64,000 bases of DNA, from positions 20,661,901 to 20,725,900 of the forward strand of contig CM028326.1 in NCBI GenBank assembly GCA_016647705.1. Reading direction: 5' to 3'. The stretch comes from Eucommia ulmoides (Eukaryota; Streptophyta; Magnoliopsida; Garryales; Eucommiaceae). Of this stretch, positions 45,449-57,411 are shown one piece after another. Each line of letters starts with the position of its first letter. Position 1 is the first letter of the stretch. The position numbers and the translations under genes were made by a program. A model generated the notes under the pieces. The model was given only the letters and a program-made list of their open reading frames with translations. It was not told where the DNA came from and searched no databases.

Positions 45449-45731
45449 TTGTTGTTGTATAAATGTTTAAATAATTATATTTTTTTGTTTACAGGTGTAT
45501 GAAAATTGATATAATTATTTTTTTATTTGTAGATGTATAAAGATTAATATAATTATATTTTGGTTTGCAAGTATATAAATATTTATGTAATTATATTTTT
45601 TGTTTATGATTGTATGAATGTTTGTATAATTATATTTTTTTTGTTGGTGTATAGAAGTGTATATAATTATATTTTTATTTGAGAATGTATAAACGTGTAT
45701 CTAATTGTATCTTTGGCTGGGGTTGTATAAA
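45449..45731. repeat. Degenerate minisatellite of about 50 bp
   Basis: About six units share GTATAAA..TTTATATAATTATATTTTTTG and G(T/A)TTGTAGATGTAT in variant forms. No coding potential. Confidence 0.75.
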
Positions 45732-46439
45732 GCCAAGATGATTATTTGGAGACATTGTGTAACATAGAAAAGAAAGAAAAATGATAACAAAAATGAACGA
45801 CCAAAATACCAAAAAAAGAATGATATTTTTCTTACTATACTACATGTACAAAATATAAATTTGCAATCGCATCTCTTTAAAATTAAATTATGTTCAACCA
45901 AAATTTTATTATTTTTTCAAATATTAAATAATACCCTCAATTTTAACACATAAAACTAAAAAATATTCAGAATGTTAATTAAAAAAATATATTCCAAAAA
46001 AAATCCTTAAATATTTCCAACAAAATACAAAAATAAATTTACAAAATCAACTAAAATACATATGTAAATTATTCTAAAATCTTAAATTATTCTAAAATTC
46101 GCATACAAAAATATAAATGAGGACAATATAATAAATATTCAAAAATATAATAAATACTTAAAAGAAAATTCTTAAATAAAATTACTTACCTTGCTCGAAA
46201 GTGCAGGATTTCGACATCTTACTCGGAAGTGTGAGATTTCAGCACCTCAAACAAAAAAATAAAGAAAGTACTTAGATTGTTTTTTAACAAAATATTTATC
46301 TTTCTTTCTTTTTTCGAAACTAAAAAATATATTTTTATTTTTTTATTTTCATGTTTTCAATTTTTCTCAAAAAAAACTCTCCCTACCCCCATAATCCCCA
46401 AAAATAAAAATAAAAATAAAATTTCTCTCTAAGAACACA

Positions 46440-46678
46440 AGTCTCTTCTAATCTAACCCATTCTCAAGAAAAAAAAATGAAAAATGAAACTCTCAAAACA
46501 AAACCCGAAACCCAAACTCTCTTCCTTCTCTCTAAAAAACTCTCACCCCTCCCCCAAAACTCTCTACAACCCGAAAACCCAAAAAAGAACTCTCTTTTCT
46601 TTCTCTCTTAAAAAAAAAAATCCTCTTCTTCTCTCTTTCAAAATTTCTTCTTCTCTCTTTCAAAATTCAATCTCCCCC

Positions 46679-46709
<31 letters not shown>

Positions 46710-47241
46710 AAACTCTCCCTAAAAATCCTCGTAAAAAACTCCCCAGAAATCTCCCCATCAAGATTCCTCTCCACTCACCCCCAAATCACCCCCTTTTTCC
46801 ACCGATTACCCCCAAACAAAAACAATCACCCATTTGGGGCATTACATCATGATTGCCCCCACTTTTCCTTTATATATATTTCTTTTTATATATAAATAAA
46901 TAACAAAACATTAATATTTTTGCACCGCAAAAAAAAAAAAAAAAAATTGAACTTCGGAGCTCTTTTAGGGAAAGAGAAAGTCTTACCACCAAACACCCCT
47001 AGAACTTGTGTTTTACATCCCTTTTTTTTTCTTGTTTGCTTTCTACCTCTTTTCCCTTTCTCTTTTTTTCTTTCCTTTTTTTTTTTTTTTTTTTTTCGTG
47101 TTTTTTTTTTTCTTTAATAACTGAAAATAAAATAATAAAAAATAAATTACAAAAAATGAACTAGAATCTTCTTCATTTTTATTTTTATTATTTTTCTAGG
47201 AAACGAAATATGATGCATGGGTGGGACAAAATACGGTGTCT
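46440..47241 (-). mobile_element. LTR-like end resembling the Tat/Ogre LTR start
   Basis: On the minus strand TAGACACCGTATTTTGTCC (from about 47239) closely matches the first bases of the Tat/Ogre LTR at 16011 (TAGACACGGCATTTTGACC), and both run into similar A/T-rich and pyrimidine tracts. The other end could not be found, so the left boundary is arbitrary. The plus-strand frame at 46484-46852 reads C- and A-rich sequence only. Confidence 0.4.
46674..46712. repeat. Poly-C (26) followed by poly-A (13)
   Basis: Twenty-six C residues are followed directly by thirteen A residues. Long poly-C is rare in plant DNA; its length may be an assembly estimate. Confidence 0.9.
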
Positions 47242-47369
47242 ATAATTTTTTAGAAAAAAAAAGGTTAAGAAACCTAATTAAAGCGTGAACAACTCTACTA
47301 ATCACTAAACATATTTTTTAGGCTTTTTTCTCTTTTTAAAAAAAATGAGAAATACCCCTCAATTATGAT

Positions 47370-48296
47370 TGATGACGCTGAAATGTGGTTCGGTGGATCA
47401 CAACCAATGTGATTGAATTCTGTTAGGTTGACTTCGTTGACCTATTCTTGCGAAACAAGGCTTAGACAATGGGGGTTAAGTTCACAGTGAAGCCCCTCCG
47501 GTGTGAGAATAAGTCACTGTTGTTTAGAGGAAAAATATGTTTCAGGGAATTTAAAAAAAAATTATATGAGATAGAATTTACTACTCTCTAGTAAGAAATG
47601 TAGGCTCGAGAATTCGGCTTGTCTGTTTCGCTCTTGAGCCAGAACTTTTCTTCAACTAGAGTAGAATGGAAGACTTGTGTTTTTTAGGCAAGTCTTGTTG
47701 TCTACTTTGATGAAGAATGAGACCCTTATTTATATTTTGCATTAAATACTCCATTGGTGGAAAAATTAGGTCACCACTAATTAGTGGTTAAGATTTTTGA
47801 GTTAAATACTCCATTGGTGTCTTTTGACAAGTCAAATGGAATAGTAGAACTTTCTTTCTATTTTTGTAGAGATTGTAGGGATGTCAGAAGAACTCCTCAT
47901 CCTTGTGTCCCTGTTTGGGTTGTCTCGTTCATTGGGTTAACCCGAACATAAGAGTTGTGCCAAGAGGGTTTTTCACATCATCTTTGTACCGCCCATTACT
48001 AGGGTTTTCAGGGTTTAGCTGAGTTCGTCCAAATGTCCTTGTCGACCCTCTAGCCTGCTTGGTTAAAACCTCATAAGGCTGGACAGGCCATGCCTAATCC
48101 TTTCGTGTAGAGTTTTGTAGATTTCACACTTTAGTCAAGCAATAGAGACTTGTAGAACAATCAATTTTATTTGTCGCATAAGTCGAATGACTCAATTTGT
48201 GGATTTGTACAAACATACCCGATGTGAGAAACAGGTAGCAAAGAGGGGATCTTGCCCTCTAGGGCGCTTTATCAGATCCTTTCTACTTTCTGTCAC
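47370..48296 (-). mobile_element. Candidate 3' LTR of the large Tat-type element
   Basis: Minus-strand sequence from TGACAGAAAGTAGAAAGG (about 48296) to CAGCGTCATCA (47370) has TG...CA ends, a purine-rich AAGTATAAGAGAAG just before it and a TATA box (AAATATAAATAAGG) at about 47726-47739, followed by a leader. This is the place where the 3' LTR of the minus-strand Tat element is expected. The matching 5' LTR would lie beyond 64000, so the ends are unproven. Confidence 0.4.
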
Positions 48297-48764
48297 TTCT
48301 CTTATACTTTAATCTTGCTTTTTTTCCCAACCAGGCCTATTGTAGCTTGTAAGTGTAATATGGCAAAGAATTGTCGAATAACGCATGTAGGTTGAAGAAA
48401 AATGGTTGTAGAAGACTGAACCAAGTAAAGAAGGTTTGCAACCTGGGTTCATAATCCAATGACCTCATCTCCTTGTCGACCCTCTTATTCGGGTAGGCTC
48501 GGGGTGTCGGGTGTGTCTGAGTACAAGAAAGGTTTTTCAAGCTGTCGCCAAGCTAGACACGTTGGACGGCCAAAGCTCTTTGGTCAGGGATTTACAATCT
48601 CGACCCCTCTTTTCATTATAGCAAGTAGGGGAGGCATTCTCTGACTTTTTTTTTTTTTTTTTTTTTTTGCTATGGTGTTTGCAGCGGGGAGGCACCCTCT
48701 GACCTAGAGAATTCGTAGTCAGCAAGACATCTTTAGACTAATCTTTTGCTACTGGAGAGGCAGG
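48297..48764 (-). other. 3' internal non-coding part of the Tat-type element
   Basis: Phrases such as GAGGCACCCTCTGACCTAGAGAATT (48690) and GGGGAGGCATTCTCTGAC recur as GATGCATCCTCTAACCTAGA and GAGGCATCCTCAAACCC at 54017-54060, on the other side of the inserted Athila-type element. That shows the two flanks were once joined. A poly-T run lies at 48648-48668. No coding motif. Confidence 0.55.
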
Positions 48765-49922
48765 TGGCGGAATATTACATCGCTACTTTCACTGCAAGTG
48801 TACGAGTCAAATTTTAGTATAATGGAAAGAGTAAGGGTTGTCGTATCCACAAGGATTTAATTAAATTGTCATCAAGTACCATAATTGTCATAACCTAATT
48901 TTATCTAGGCAATTCAAATTTAGATTTTTTGTTTTGTAAATAATATACTAAACTAATTAAGTAATTAAACTAAAATACTATAATACTAACATGAAATTTA
49001 AGGAAATATATTGTCTAAGGATTAATTTCGTTCACTTAATCGTGTTCGATTCAATCTAGTTTACATTAAAGGCATTCAAATCTATCCAACAATCTAAGTA
49101 TAAAAAACTCACGCACTACCTCTCCCAATTATAAAGTGAATGAATATGCAACATCGCGTCACCACCGAAATCCCCCTCAAGCATTTATACAACACTTGGT
49201 CACATGAATCTCGCCCCAACCTCATGGATTACACACTTTCTAATGCCCTCCTGGGTCATTAGATCGTTGCGTTGTATTTAAACTCTAGTCCAAATTCGGG
49301 ATTACCAGTCCCGAAAGTCAAATCTAATATTCTCAATATATCATAACAAGCATATAATAGTAGAAGAACGGTAAACACAATCCAATACAATTGAACAACG
49401 ATTAACAAAATATCAATTTCTTCAAAACACGTTTTCATGAAGTACATCAAGCCCTAAACAATCTATGTTTAGGTATACATGGTCATAACCCAATATTCAA
49501 CTACAAACAAGCTAAACATGATCAAACTACCAAAGGTTTAAGAAATAAGAAGAGAAACAAAGGAGAAAAACCGTGACCTGAAGAATCGACGCTTCCACGT
49601 TCGTGATTTCCACTCCAACTTGTTCCCTCTTCTTCAATTGGATGATCTCCTCCCTTTGGTATTGTCTTGGAGCTCTCAAGACTCCGAAAAATGTGCCTCT
49701 AGGTATGGGAGAGCAAAGGGGTATAAGACAAGGATTAAAATATCTAAAAACTATCTTAAACACAACTGGACAGTGACCGCTGCAGCGGTGGGCAACCAGG
49801 GAACGTTTACGTTCCTACACTTGATTTATGTCAAAACGAACATAAACACAATTAAATATAATTAAAACACTCGAAAACTACCAAATTCAGTTTAGGAATA
49901 TATAGACAAATTTCACCTATCA
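48765..49922 (-). repeat. 3' LTR of the gag-only Athila-type element
   Basis: 1158 bp, minus strand TGATAGGTGAAATTTG to TATTCCGCCA. It lacks about 190 bp that the partner LTR has in the palindrome-rich part, keeping a single ACCGCTGCAGCGGT palindrome (49776-49789). AATTTTGGGGGTTTT on the minus strand precedes it as polypurine tract. Confidence 0.85.
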
Positions 49923-51699
49923 AAAACCCCCAAAATTAGAATTTTGCTAGTCCTTGAGCAAAACACTCACACTAAAAATAAAAAAACACAACGAAATAAC
50001 TAACACAAAAAACTAAACAACAAATAAAAACACAAACAACCTAAATATAACGATATGCGAGTTATGAATTCAACTATCGACCAAAACGTTTTCCCTCAAT
50101 GGCATCCAATCATATCGAGTTCAGGAGTAAAACGCACTATGTTGTGTTCTAGAACTTCAACATTCATTAATGGTAAACTCTATTCTAGATCCTGCTCAAG
50201 TGTGTGTGCGTAAACTCAATTATATAACTATCCAACGACCAGATTAGATTATCCACCAACGGAACTCACAACTTATACCGTAAAGGATTAGGATATCCAT
50301 ATGCCTGATTGGGTTCTACTATCTACTAATATAGGCTTGGAAGTTCAAAAAGATAAATAGGATTTGGTTCGGTTTGGAACATTTGGCCAAGGGTATATTG
50401 GGAATATAAAATAGGTTAATGTTATTAACTTAACGATACCCAAAGCACAACGCTTGGCACACAATCACTCTCGAACTCCCACAGATTAATTTAAAACAAT
50501 CCTGAACATACATTTAAAAACTTCGTACTCACTTGTCAAAAGAAACAGAAATAGAAAGATATTTACATATTTTTTTATTTTTATTTTTTTTAACATGAAC
50601 CACACCCCCAAACTTATTCGATTATTACAATTTCATGGGTGTGGTTAAAACAAAAGAAAAATGACAAGTGAGTTCTCGAATACTGAACCAATAAAAAATT
50701 CATCCAAAACCCAACCGCTCACTTCAAGTAGCATAAACGAATGCTAACTTGATTTCACTCAAATTGTGCCTTCGGTTTAGCGACAGTGATTTGGAAAAAA
50801 ATTCAATTGGCCAGGGTATTTGTTACGTGTTCAGAATTGAAATGGCTTATAGGTTTCGACAAGGTAACGAGGGATAAACATATTACAAGGTAAGCTTCAA
50901 ATGCTCAAGCGAATCAAAATGAAGGCCTAAATCATATCTCCTGAACTACCTCGCCTAGGATTTCACCTCAAGTTTCCCCGAATCAGGTTCTAGAATCCTT
51001 AAAATTATCATAAATTTGGCTAATGAATAATCAACCTCAAATTATTTGGATAGTTATACATTGAATCAACATGCTCGTGACAATTTGGATCCACAACAAC
51101 TTTTACCAAAATGACATGTTAAACACATAGAACACACATGAATGGGCATTACCCTTGACCTCGAAAAACAACCGAGGGATAATATCATCATCGGGTAATG
51201 GTCCAGATGAACGCAAAACTCAGCACAAAACAACACGTCTACAAACATAAACACATACTACACTAACAAACATGCATACAATTAAACTAAATCTACACAA
51301 CTAACAAGAAGTAAATATACTACATATCACCCCCAAACTTAAAATAGTCAGTGTCCACAATGACCCAATCATCGATCTCAACATTTAGCATGCATTGTGG
51401 TGACGAATGAGGTTTAGAACACTTACCTAGGAAGAGAGACAATCTTGTCTCCGAATGGAGTCAGCGGTGATGATCTAATTTATTTTGAAACTTAGGTTGT
51501 CTCCCAAGAAACACTTACTTTATTGTCCTCGGTTTGACATGGAGAAGGGCTCATCAAAGAGCGATTTTCGCCCATAGTATGTGTCATACAACACAACATA
51601 CGGGTCTTAGTTTAGAATGCCCTCAAGCTTGGCAAGATGTGGCATTGCTTGGATCAAACTCTCAACAAGACTTGTCTCTATATTATGTGCTCGGTAAGC
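49923..51699 (-). other. Non-coding 3' internal region of the gag-only element
   Basis: Read on the minus strand it matches the 3' non-coding region of the 54406-62106 element (59440-60730): the ATTACCCGATGAT, GATGCCCATTCATGTGTG, TTACGGTATAAGT and CTAGCAAAATTCTAA blocks correspond. No ORF is supported. This conserved 3' stretch is probably needed in cis. Confidence 0.6.
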
Positions 51700-52572
51700 C
51701 TAAATGAATGTTGCAAAAGGCAGTGGATGACAATTGAGCCACATTGGATCCTCAAATATGTGATCTTCTTGGATTGGAGGTAGCATCAATATTTGGATTT
51801 CAAGAGATGAGGAATCACAATTGTTAACATGTGATTCTTCATTGCCAATCCACACTTGGGTTTTCTTCTCAGTAGCATAATCGTCAACGAACTTATCCAA
51901 GGTCTTCCTGCTTATATCCGGTTCCTCACGGTGGCTTTCACATTCAGATGTGACTTGTGTGTCTCTCAGTGCCACCATTTCTAACTTGGCCTCAATGAAA
52001 CAAAAAACCTGACCGATTTGAGTCTCAAGAGACTTGACGGTCTCATCAATTTCAACGCAGGTTGTCTCTATAATGTCAAGACGAACCTCATGCTCATTGA
52101 GACGATCATTCGTCTCCCTCCAGAAATCTTGGGTTTCCCTCATAAATCCAGCAAACATTTCTCTCAGGGTAGGAAAAAACTCCACATATTGTTCTAGGGT
52201 GTCAATCTTTGGCGCCGAGATGGTGAAACTATCCCCCAAGCTTTGGTAGTTTGTTGAATTATTCCAACAGTAAAAATCAAACTCTTCCATGTCTTTCAAC
52301 AACCTATAGGCTTTGTCTGCGATTAGTTAGTTGAAAGAGGTGGTACCGTTTCCTCTTTCCACCTACGTTCTTATTACGGCTAATAAACCGTCAAGGAAGT
52401 TCAATAATTGAAACTCTCTCGGGAAATGATGATTGGAGAACCGAAATAGAAACTCCTTGTATCTATCCCAAACACAATAAAACAGCTCAGAATCTCGTTG
52501 AAAGAGATGTAAAAGCACTTGTTGATCTAACATCTTCAAGTACCTTGCAAGATAAAACAAAACTACAAGCAA
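51700..52572 (-). pseudogene. Athila-type gag, shortened; last 200 codons open
   Basis: 52572-52363 carries QRDSELFYCVWDRYKEFLFRF and LNFLDGL, the gag core equivalent to QRDFEPLFEAWERFKDLLRR and LFYNGLDG in the neighbour at 56480-56600. After a stop, 52302-51700 is open for 200 codons: a helical segment REMFAGFMRETQDFWRETND, then NEHEVRLDIIETTC and ETVKSLETQIGQV, matching the neighbour's segment at 57121-57290, then a C-terminal tail I do not recognise. Gag would form the particle. The protein is cut off from any pol. The open tail could be chance retention. Confidence 0.7.
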
Positions 52573-52648
52573 AAATTATAAACAAAATAAATGCCTAAAT
52601 TAAAATCGAGTTACTTACTCACAATATCAACAACAATCTAAAAACCAA

Positions 52649-52666
52649 TCCCCAACAACGGCACCA
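52649..52666 (-). other. Primer-binding site, tRNA-Asp type
   Basis: Minus-strand TGGTGCCGTTGTTGGGGA follows the 5' LTR end after three bases. It is a variant of TGGCGCCGTTGCCGGGGA, the tRNA-Asp-complementary site of Athila elements. Confidence 0.8.
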
Positions 52667-52669
52667 AAA

Positions 52670-54016
52670 TGGTAATAGAATATTACGTCGCTACTTTCAC
52701 CGCAAGTGTACGGGTCAAGTTTTAGTATAATGGAAAGAGTAAGGGTTGTCGTATCCACAGGGATTTGATTAAATTGTCATCAAGTACAATAATTGTCATA
52801 ACCTAATTTTATCTAGGCGATTCAAATTTAGATTTTTTGTTTTATAAATAATATACTAAACTAATTAAGTAATTAAACTAAAATACTATAATACTAATAT
52901 GATGTTTAAGGAAATATATTGTCTAGGAATTAACTTTGTTCACTTAATCGTGTTTGATTAATTCTAGTTTACATTAACGGCATTCAAATCTATCCGACAA
53001 TCTAGGTATCGAAAACTCACTTACTACCTCTCCCAAATGTAAAGTGAATGAATATGCAACTTCGCATCAACGCCGAAGTCCCCCTTGGGCGTCTATACAA
53101 CACTTGGTCACATGAGTCTCACCCCAACCTCACGGATTGCACACTTTCTAACGCCCTCCCGGGTCATTAGATCGTCGCGTTGGGTTTAAACCCTAGTCCG
53201 AATTCGAGGTTACCTCTCCCAAGTGTCAAATATGTATTCCCAATATATAATAACAAGCATATAATAAGGGAAGAATGGTAAACACAATCCAATACAAATG
53301 AACAGCCGTTAGCAAAACATCAATCTATTTGAAACACATTTTCATGAAGTATATCAAGCCATAAACAATATATGTTTAGCTATACATACTTATAACCCAA
53401 TATTCAACTACAAACAAGCTAAACATGATCAAAACTACCAAAGGTTTAAAAATTAAGAAGAGAAACGAAGCAGAAAAGTCATTATCTGAATAATCAACGC
53501 TTCCACGTCTGTGATTTCCACTTCAAGCTTGTTCCCTCTTCTTCAATTTGATGATCTACTCCCTTTGGTATTATCTTGGAGCTCTCAAGACTCCCAAAAA
53601 CGTGCCTCTAGGTATGGGAGAGCAAAGGGTTATAAGACAAGGATCAATATATCTCAAACATAGTTGGACAGTGACCGATGCAGCGGTGAATCTGCAACAG
53701 TGGGCAACCCGATAACCTTCTGTCATTTCACTGCTACATCGGTGGATCTCATCGCTGCAGTGGTCAACGAACAGAGAGTTTTTGAACTCTCTATTGTTTC
53801 ACCGCTGCATCGGTGGCTTGACCGCTGCAAAGGTGAAGATGCTGCAACCAACTTTGATCCTCTTAATCATTTTTTACCTGATTACCTACTGATTTGCTTG
53901 ATTATCGATCGTTTACATCCCTACACTTGATTTACATAAACACAATTAAATATAGCTAAAACACTCGAAAACTATCAAATTCGACTTGGGAATATATAGA
54001 CAAATTACACCTATCA
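52670..54016 (-). repeat. 5' LTR of the gag-only Athila-type element
   Basis: 1347 bp, minus strand TGATAGGTGTAATTTGTC to TATTCTATTACCA. It is very similar to 48765-49922. It contains CACCGCTGCATCGGTG-type near-palindromes at about 53660-53840. The plus-strand frame at 53664-53930 reads these repeats only. Confidence 0.85.
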
Positions 54017-54405
54017 GATGCATCCTCTAACCTAGAGAATTTATAAGCAATGAGGCATCCTCAAACCCATATTTTGCTACTGGCGAGGCATCATTAAACC
54101 CGTCTTTTGTTACCGGGTAGGTATCATTTGACCTTGATAATTTCTAGTGTAGACCCTTATCGGAGATGAAGGTTGTTTTTCCTTTATTAAGCGGGTACAT
54201 GTTGATTTGGTTATACCCAAAAAAATGTTGAGAAAAGTAAGCAACTCAAAATCTACCGTAGCATCCACGATTACATCGTTGGAAGTGGAAAATAGTCCTT
54301 CGAACAGGCCTTCTTGAGGTCGATGAAGTCCACACACATAAGACACTTCCCCATTTTTTTCTTTACTAGGACCATATTTGCTAGCCAGATGGGGAAGTTT
54401 ATTTC
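54017..54405 (-). pseudogene. Tat-type RT fragment between two insertions
   Basis: The minus-strand translation shows FPIWLANMVLVKKK then CVDFIDLKKACSKD at about 54300-54400, the conserved start of RT domain 1 in Tat/gypsy pol, followed by YFPLP and VDATVDFELLTFLN pieces in another frame. 54017-54110 is non-coding repeat sequence matching 48297-48764, so pol after the RT start is deleted. The fragment continues the frame left at 62107 on the other side of the Athila-type insertion. Confidence 0.75.
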
Positions 54406-55737
54406 TAATAGGTTGATAATACCTATCTACTTCTAAGCCGAATTTGGTAGTTTTAGAGTGTTTTAGTAATATTTTATTGCATTTATTTTTTTTTATGTAA
54501 ATCAGATGTAGAGACGTAAACGAGCGATAAACAAACAAAACGGTGGAAAAGCGGTGGAAAAACGATGAAAGGAAACAAGGTTTCAAGACAACAGACCCAC
54601 CACTGCAACGCAGAAAGTCCATAGAGTTTAGGGTTATCTTCACCGCCACAGTAGTCATTCATCATCGCAGCAATGAAGTTAACCGATATACCCACCGCCA
54701 CGGTGGTCACTCTGCACAGAAAATAGATATTTTTCTAGATATTGTGAAGTCTTGTATTTAAGCCCCTTGTTATCCCATTTGTCAAAAAAAATGTTCCCTA
54801 ACATTAGACACTTGATCTTAAGCTATTTTTGAGAGCTCAAAGAAGCGATTCAACATTTGGAGAAGATAAAGCAATTCCAAACTGAACTTTGATGACAGTG
54901 GACTACTCCACTCTAAGATTTGATCGTTCTTCTTTTGTTTTTATCTTTGTAATTAACTTTTCATACCGAATGATGATGAATCCCTTTTGTTTTAATATTT
55001 GTATGGCTAAGATCATGGTAGGCTAGATAAATATTATCTAGGGATTGATGTAGTTCATGTAAATACACGTTTGATTGAATATATGTTTCTTTAACGGTTC
55101 TTTGTCTAAATCCGATTGTGTTTATCATTTTATTAAAATATTAATATGCTTGTCAATGTATTAGGGTTGATTTTGAGAATACGATGTTTGACACTCGGGA
55201 GAGGTAACCCCAGATTCAGACTAGGGTTAAACACATCACGACGATCTAACGACCCGAGAGGGCGTTAAAAAGTGTGACTTCGGCGTATAGACATTGAGAG
55301 TCAAGACTCATGTGACTAAGGGTCGTATAGACATTGAGAGGGACTTCGGCATTGACGTGAAGTCACATATTCACTCACTTTACACTCGGGAGAGGTAATG
55401 AGCAAGTTTACGATGCCTAGATTGTCAGATAGGATAAACACCGTTATTGTTAACTAAACGAAGTCAAACATGTATTAAGTTAATGAAATCAATCCCTAGG
55501 TAATCCACTTAATTAGAATTAGCCTAAAAATTGTTAGTTTAACTTAATTTTTAAATATTCAACTTCAACCAATTCTTGAACTATCGAGATAATATAAGAC
55601 TATGCAAATTTTGGTATTCAATTAATCAAACACATTTTCTTGTGGACAATATCTGATCGAAAGGTCCTCTATATAAAAACTTGACCTCGTGCACTTGCGA
55701 GTTAAATTAAGATGTGAAAAAAAAAAAGGCGTGTTCA
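54406..55737 (+). repeat. 5' LTR of the 7.7-kb Athila-type element
   Basis: 1332 bp from TAATAGGTTGATAATACC (G to A at the second base compared with TGATAGG) to GGCGTGTTCA. It shares all main blocks with 60734-62106. Antisense frames at 54110-54710 are not genes. Confidence 0.9.
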
Positions 55738-55743
55738 AGTTTT

Positions 55744-55761
55744 TGGCACCGTTGCCGGGGA
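55744..55761 (+). other. Primer-binding site, tRNA-Asp
   Basis: TGGCACCGTTGCCGGGGA lies six bases after the LTR end and differs at one base from the usual Athila tRNA-Asp site. It fixes the family and the plus orientation. Confidence 0.85.
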
Positions 55762-56011
55762 TACGGTGTTTTGATTTGGTTGATATTGTGACCAAGTGAT
55801 TGAATATTAATCCAAACAATTCTTTTATTTTATTTTCTTTTAATTCATTTTTTTTTTTTTTTTGGTTTCATTTGTCGTGATTGAGCAGTGCATGCGATGT
55901 AGTAAAAGCTTGGAATTTTTCACTCTGGATCCCGAGATCGAGCGAACCTTGAGCAGGATAAGGTGAAAGAGAAGAAACCAAGATAAAACTATGACCGGAT
56001 GAGAAGAATAC

Positions 56012-57411
56012 ATGTCAAACATACCTCAACAATATTCGGTACTGCAGGCACTACCTCAGCAGCCTCCGGAGTCCGAGAATCCACAACGAGTCCTTAGGGA
56101 CTATTATCGGCCAATGATGTTGGACAATTTCTCTAGAATTCAGAAGCAGCCAATTCATGCCAACAATTTCAAACTAAAACCCTTCCTCATTAATATGGTG
56201 CAACAGAATCAGTACGGAGGAAATCTGCACGAGAACCCTAATGTTCATTTGGCAATATTTCTTGAGATTTGTGATACGGTCAAAATAAACGGTGTTGCTG
56301 AGGACGTAATTCGGTTGAGGTTATTTCCATTCTCACTTCGTGATCGAGCATGGGGTTGGTTCCAATTAATCCAACCAGGGAGTATCAACACTTGAGAGGA
56401 CCTTGGTCAAAAATTCCTTACTAAGTTTTTCTCACCTTCGAAGACTTCTCAACTCAGAGGTGAAATCACGCAATTTCGCCAGAGGGACTTCGAGCCACTA
56501 TTTGAGGCGTGGGAAAGGTTTAAGGATTTATTGCGTCGGTACACACAAAACAGGTATCAAGATTGGTTTCAAACTCAACTCTTCTACAATGGATTGGATG
56601 GCCAAACGAGAACCATAACTGATGCTACTTCGGGAGGATCACTGATATCAAAGACCCCCAATAAAGCAAACACACTGTTGGAAGAAATAGCGGTCAATAA
56701 TTACCAATGGTCAAACAAGAGGAATATAGGATGAAAGGTCGCTTCAATTCAAGAAGTCGATCATCTTGCTACCTTATCGGCCCAAGTCTCAAAACTCTCG
56801 GAACAATTGGTTGTCTTTTCTACTAAGGATGCTTTGTCCAGTCGTGAAGTAGAGAACGTTGCAAGCAGTTCTCAACCCGAAGTGAATAGTAAATTTGAAG
56901 AATGCCATTTCGTCAACAATAGGTCTTATACTTTTAAGCTCGCCACTAATATTCCGAACCACTATCATCCGGTACTTCTTCAATGATGAAAAAATTTCAT
57001 ATGCGAACAATCAGAACACGTTGCGGCCACCTCCCGGTTATGGAAACACAAGCTCAAGGTTATCCTATGCAACAAAACCGCCAAATGAAATAACCTCCGA
57101 TTCAAAATCAAAAACCAAACTTGGAAGAAATGATGCGTTCTTTCATGAAGGAAACTCAAACAATTATACGTGAGACGCATAACCAGCTTAACAAGCACGA
57201 GACGAGGCTTGACTCGATTGAGACGACATGTACAAACACAAATGCTACTATGAAATCATTGGAAACTCAGATCGGACAACTTGCAAGTGCGATCCAAGAT
57301 AAAACCAAGGGAAAGTTTCCTAGCAACACAGAAACTAACCCGAGGGAATGCAAGGCTATAACGTTGAGAAGTGGAAAAAAGGTTGAAGCAAGTAAGCCGA
57401 TAGAAGAATAG
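56012..57411 (+). pseudogene. Athila-type gag
   Basis: The frame opens at 56012 (MSNIPQQYSV) and contains LRDYYRPMMLDN, FLEICDTVKINGV and LRLFPFSLRDRAWGWFQ, the Athila gag core. A TGA at 56393-56395 interrupts it at a position usually coding Trp. The frame then continues in pieces (QRDFEPLFEAWERFKDLLRR near 56483, NNYQWSNKR near 56700) with further stops at about 56732 and 56985. 57121-57411 has the helical SFMKETQTIIRETHNQ and SLETQIGQLASAIQ segment ending with ECKAITLRSGKKV. Gag would package element RNA. Confidence 0.85.

Larger units (their letters stand above)
48765..54016 (-). mobile_element. Athila-type non-autonomous element, gag only
   Basis: Minus-strand order: 5' LTR (54016-52670), tRNA-Asp type primer site (52666-52649), gag remnant (about 52572-51700), non-coding stretch, polypurine tract (49940-49923), 3' LTR (49922-48765). 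The internal part is only 2.75 kb and has no protease, RT, RNase H or integrase. The expected 5-bp target duplication is not clean: GGCAGG lies on the left and GATGC on the right, so small changes have occurred at one edge. Confidence 0.85.

Noticed and set aside
46484-46852. 122-codon proline/lysine-rich frame
   Set aside because: It comes from C- and A-rich low-complexity DNA including the C26-A13 tract.
54110-54658. 182-codon minus-strand frame
   Set aside because: It fuses Athila LTR antisense sequence to an off-frame reading of the Tat RT fragment across the insertion point.
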